NCBI RefSeq assembly: GCF_014197145.1
Contig: NZ_JACIEZ010000001.1
Location: forward strand, 806,001-870,000
Source: Gellertiella hungarica
GTDB taxonomy: Bacteria > Pseudomonadota > Alphaproteobacteria > Rhizobiales > Rhizobiaceae
Reading direction: 5' to 3'
Length of the DNA: 64,000 nt
This document shows positions 62,303-64,000 of this stretch, piece by piece (within the stretch, counting starts at the first letter, position 1; the number at the start of each line of letters is the position of its first letter). The position numbers and the translations under genes were made by a program. The notes below the pieces were generated by a model. The model ran no database searches, had not been told where the DNA came from, and saw nothing but the letters and a program-made list of their open reading frames with translations.

Positions 62303-62518
62303 ATGACGCACGAACCTACACACTCCGAAACCATCCGGACCGCGATGGCGACATTGGGTCTCAACCAGCCACGCTTCGCCGATGAACTGGGTGTTGACCA
62401 AGGCACTGTGTCCAAGTGGATCAACGGCAAGGCAAACCCGTCAGGGCCTGTCCTCAAGCTCATCGACCGGCTTCTGGCAGACCATGAGAGCCAGGCGATG
62501 GCGGAGGCATCCGAATGA
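62303..62518 (+). CDS. cro: Cro-like XRE-family regulator
   Basis: A 71-residue HTH protein (SETIRTAMATLGLNQPRFADELGVDQGTVSKWINGKANPSG). Divergent from the repressor with four operator-type sites at the control regions, it is the likely Cro counterpart. ATG 62303 is favoured because the predicted transcript starts there; ATG 62297 would lie upstream of it. No Shine-Dalgarno is seen. Confidence 0.85.
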   Translation: MTHEPTHSETIRTAMATLGLNQPRFADELGVDQGTVSKWINGKANPSGPVLKLIDRLLADHESQAMAEASE

Positions 62519-62604
62519 GCGCCGACCTGGACGCCATTGCACAGCGAGCCATTGAGCATCGCACCCATGACAATCGAAAGCAGATCGGGAGGCCGGCGAA
62601 ATGA
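62515..62604 (+). CDS. 29-residue prophage peptide
   Basis: MSADLDAIAQRAIEHRTHDN then RKQIGRPAK. The ATG overlaps the cro stop and the stop overlaps the next ATG (ATGA at both ends), so it is one link in a coupled chain. Basic C-terminus; function unknown. Confidence 0.55.
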   Translation: MSADLDAIAQRAIEHRTHDNRKQIGRPAK

Positions 62605-62984
62605 GCTGGAACCACGACATGTCCATGGCGCCACGAGATGGCTCGCATGTGATCCTCGCTCTGTCGAACAAACAGGTACTCCGCTCATACTGGTGCGAGC
62701 CGAAAGGTGAACCGGCGCATTGGTGCATGCTGAGCCACAAGAACGACCCGGTGGCCTGGATGGCTTGGCCGGAGCATCCCTTCACAGCTGATCCCGCCGG
62801 TGCCGCAGATACGGCGGGTGATGATTTGCGCGCACCTGTTGCTGCGGAGCAGGGTCAAATTGCTCGGGAAGGGGATGCGCCCCGTGAAACCGGCCGCGTC
62901 AGCGGTGCCGCTTCGGGCCCGAGCACTGCCCCCATCATCCTTCACCATCACATCTTCCTCGACGACGTGGGGTCCGGAGCATGA
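62601..62984 (+). CDS. prophage protein of unknown function
   Basis: A 127-residue protein. The N-terminal 60 residues (MAPRDGSHVILALSNKQVLRSYWCEPKGEPAHWCML ... PVAWMAWPEHPF) resemble short DUF551-like modules found in many phages; the remainder is Ala/Gly-rich and ends in IILHHHIFLDDV. ATGA overlaps at both ends. Confidence 0.75.
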   Translation: MSWNHDMSMAPRDGSHVILALSNKQVLRSYWCEPKGEPAHWCMLSHKNDPVAWMAWPEHPFTADPAGAADTAGDDLRAPVAAEQGQIAREGDAPRETGRVSGAASGPSTAPIILHHHIFLDDVGSGA

Positions 62985-63172
62985 ACCCGGTCTACTGGAC
63001 TGCGCTATCGCTGACGGTTCTCGCCCTTATGGTGCTGGCCTTCATGATCCTGACGGTCATTCAAGCGGGCAAGCGCGGCGACGAAGTGAACGATGCCGAC
63101 GTAGCAGCTCCCGAAGGAGACCTGTCCTGGTGTTTCTTCGATGCTGACGATGATCGAGGTGAACGCAAATGA
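62981..63172 (+). CDS. small prophage membrane protein
   Basis: A 63-residue protein with one TM helix (ALSLTVLALMVLAFMILTVI) and an acidic tail. ATGA overlaps at both ends. Function unknown. Confidence 0.65.
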   Translation: MNPVYWTALSLTVLALMVLAFMILTVIQAGKRGDEVNDADVAAPEGDLSWCFFDADDDRGERK

Positions 63173-63492
63173 GCGCGGCACTTCGTGACGAGGTTCTGCA
63201 TCGATTTGCATCGGTTCCTTTCGCCGAGACGGATTACAGCCCGGCCGCCCGCATCGTGCGGAAATTGGTTGCTGTCTATCCAGCGCAGATCACGGGCAAG
63301 CAGCTTGCCCAGGAAGTCTTCCAGGACCCGCTGACTGGCAATGCCTTCGCGGCTCTCTGTCTTCATTTCAACCGGGCCAATGAGGCCCTCGCTCCCTGTG
63401 GTTTGGCGATCCGGCGGAGCGGAGGGGAACCTCATAGCACGTACTTCATCACTTCAACCAAAGGGGAAACCCGCCGAGCGCCTGCTCGGTAA
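63169..63492 (+). CDS. prophage protein of unknown function
   Basis: A 107-residue protein (ALRDEVLHRFASVPFAETDY ... VRKLVAVYPAQITGKQLAQEVFQDPLTGNAFAALCLHFNRANEAL). Mixed helical content, possibly a winged helix. ATGA overlap with the previous gene. No family recognised. Confidence 0.7.
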   Translation: MSAALRDEVLHRFASVPFAETDYSPAARIVRKLVAVYPAQITGKQLAQEVFQDPLTGNAFAALCLHFNRANEALAPCGLAIRRSGGEPHSTYFITSTKGETRRAPAR

Positions 63493-63558
63493 CTTCGAAC
63501 TTCGGCCTTGGCCGGCGTCCCTCTGTGCACAGGGAAAAAAGCACAGGGAACGTCGGAA

Positions 63559-63933
63559 ATGTCCGAAAATCGATTGGAGAAATCCGAAATGTCGAGCGTC
63601 GAATTCGCATCAACAGCACTCAAGCGGCATGTGGCGCCGCGCGATTGTGCTGATTCCGTGAAAGAGCGCATCCGGATCGCGGCCCGGAAGCTCGGCTGGT
63701 CTTTCTCCAGAACCAAAGACGTCTGGTACGCCGACCCGCGCGTATCAATCGACGCCGACGAGTTGCGGGCAATCGAGGATGCAGCACGTGTCAGATACGC
63801 GCGCGAACAATTCCACTCAATCGATGAGCTCATTGCCGAGGCGGAAGCTCTCCTGGCTGGCCCTGAGGCGGATTTCTATCGCCCTCTGGTTACTGGCTTC
63901 CGCGCGGTCATTAGCGCGCTTCATCGCACCTGA
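63559..63933 (+). CDS. prophage protein of unknown function
   Basis: A 124-residue protein; the segment SVKERIRIAARKLGWSFSRTKDVWYADPRVSIDADELRAIEDAAR looks like a small DNA-binding helix cluster and is widespread in Rhizobiales genomes. ATG 63559 avoids an upstream extension with poor coding character. Followed by a terminator. Confidence 0.7.
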   Translation: MSENRLEKSEMSSVEFASTALKRHVAPRDCADSVKERIRIAARKLGWSFSRTKDVWYADPRVSIDADELRAIEDAARVRYAREQFHSIDELIAEAEALLAGPEADFYRPLVTGFRAVISALHRT

Positions 63934-63944
63934 ATTGCCACCGG

Positions 63945-63975
63945 ACCTGTGACGCTCCGGCGCCACAGGTTTTTT
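63945..63975 (+). terminator. intrinsic terminator of the rightward operon
   Basis: ACCTGTG (63945-63951) pairs with CACAGGT (63964-63970), extended inward by CGC/GCG past one mismatch, with a TCCG loop and then six T residues. It ends the transcript that starts at cro. Confidence 0.88.
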
Positions 63976-64000
63976 CAACACCTCAGCCGTCGGAAAATTC

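Overview
The window is GC-rich chromosomal DNA of an alphaproteobacterium, most likely Rhizobiaceae. Support for this: a circularly permuted two-piece tmRNA gene whose tag reads ANDNNAKGYALAA, an alphaproteobacterial-type SspB beside it, the gene order thyA-folA-hflK-hflC-degP ... serB/miaA ... ilvI-ilvH, a 4-kb AsmA protein, and small families such as DUF4169. Species cannot be fixed from the window. There is no rRNA gene, one tRNA gene (Lys, CUU), and I saw no CRISPR array.

Bases 1-10,540: the 3' part of an RND efflux pump gene, a translationally coupled carbon-nitrogen hydrolase/GNAT pair, a SnoaL-like protein, an OmpA lipoprotein, a GlcD-type FAD oxidase and AsmA. Bases 10,541-17,901 are housekeeping: a small RHH protein, DUF4169, the ClpXP adaptor SspB and the tmRNA that encodes the tag SspB recognises, then thyA, folA, the FtsH modulators HflK/HflC and a DegP protease. 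Bases 18,122-26,820 hold three RTX (calcium-binding, type I secreted) proteins, one of them a serralysin-type M10 metalloprotease. They sit around the divergent pair serB/miaA, and no type I exporter is present in the window.

Bases 26,878-31,822: a HerA-like ATPase and the acetolactate synthase operon ilvI-ilvH. The operon is preceded by a clear attenuator: a 18-residue leader peptide carrying V-T-L-I-V-V, apparently leaderless, then nested hairpins and an intrinsic terminator. Bases 32,013-34,282: a cobalt-type nitrile hydratase operon (exporter, alpha, beta, activator) joined by start/stop overlaps; the alpha subunit has a native His/Asp-rich N-terminus. Next come a TetR regulator and a DUF418 membrane protein divergent across a perfect 40-bp palindrome, a polysaccharide deacetylase, a RecD-like helicase, a MerR-LuxR fusion regulator, pdxJ, an ATC-hydrolase/racemase/Lrp cluster, a small K+ channel, two exported proteins, a TetR regulator, ilvC (with a 61-bp duplicated tail downstream), a MarR regulator with a Cys/His tail, and metabolic genes up to tRNA-Lys.

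Bases 52,496-64,000 are the left part of a prophage integrated at tRNA-Lys(CUU). A leftward early operon of 19 tightly overlapping genes (60,654 to 52,659) carries ERF annealing protein, YqaJ exonuclease, NinB, an HNH endonuclease, a putative excisionase and the integrase. A LexA-like repressor and a Cro-like protein are divergent at 62,231/62,303. Four copies of a 16-bp palindromic operator (RATGC-N6-GCATTY) lie at the two control regions, and the two early promoters are built to the same template. Between the leftward promoter and the first rightward gene lies a GC-rich, hairpin-rich segment (about 60,835-61,062) with its own candidate promoter and terminator. It looks like an unrecognised structured RNA and is the most novel-looking element here. 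The prophage continues past the window end.
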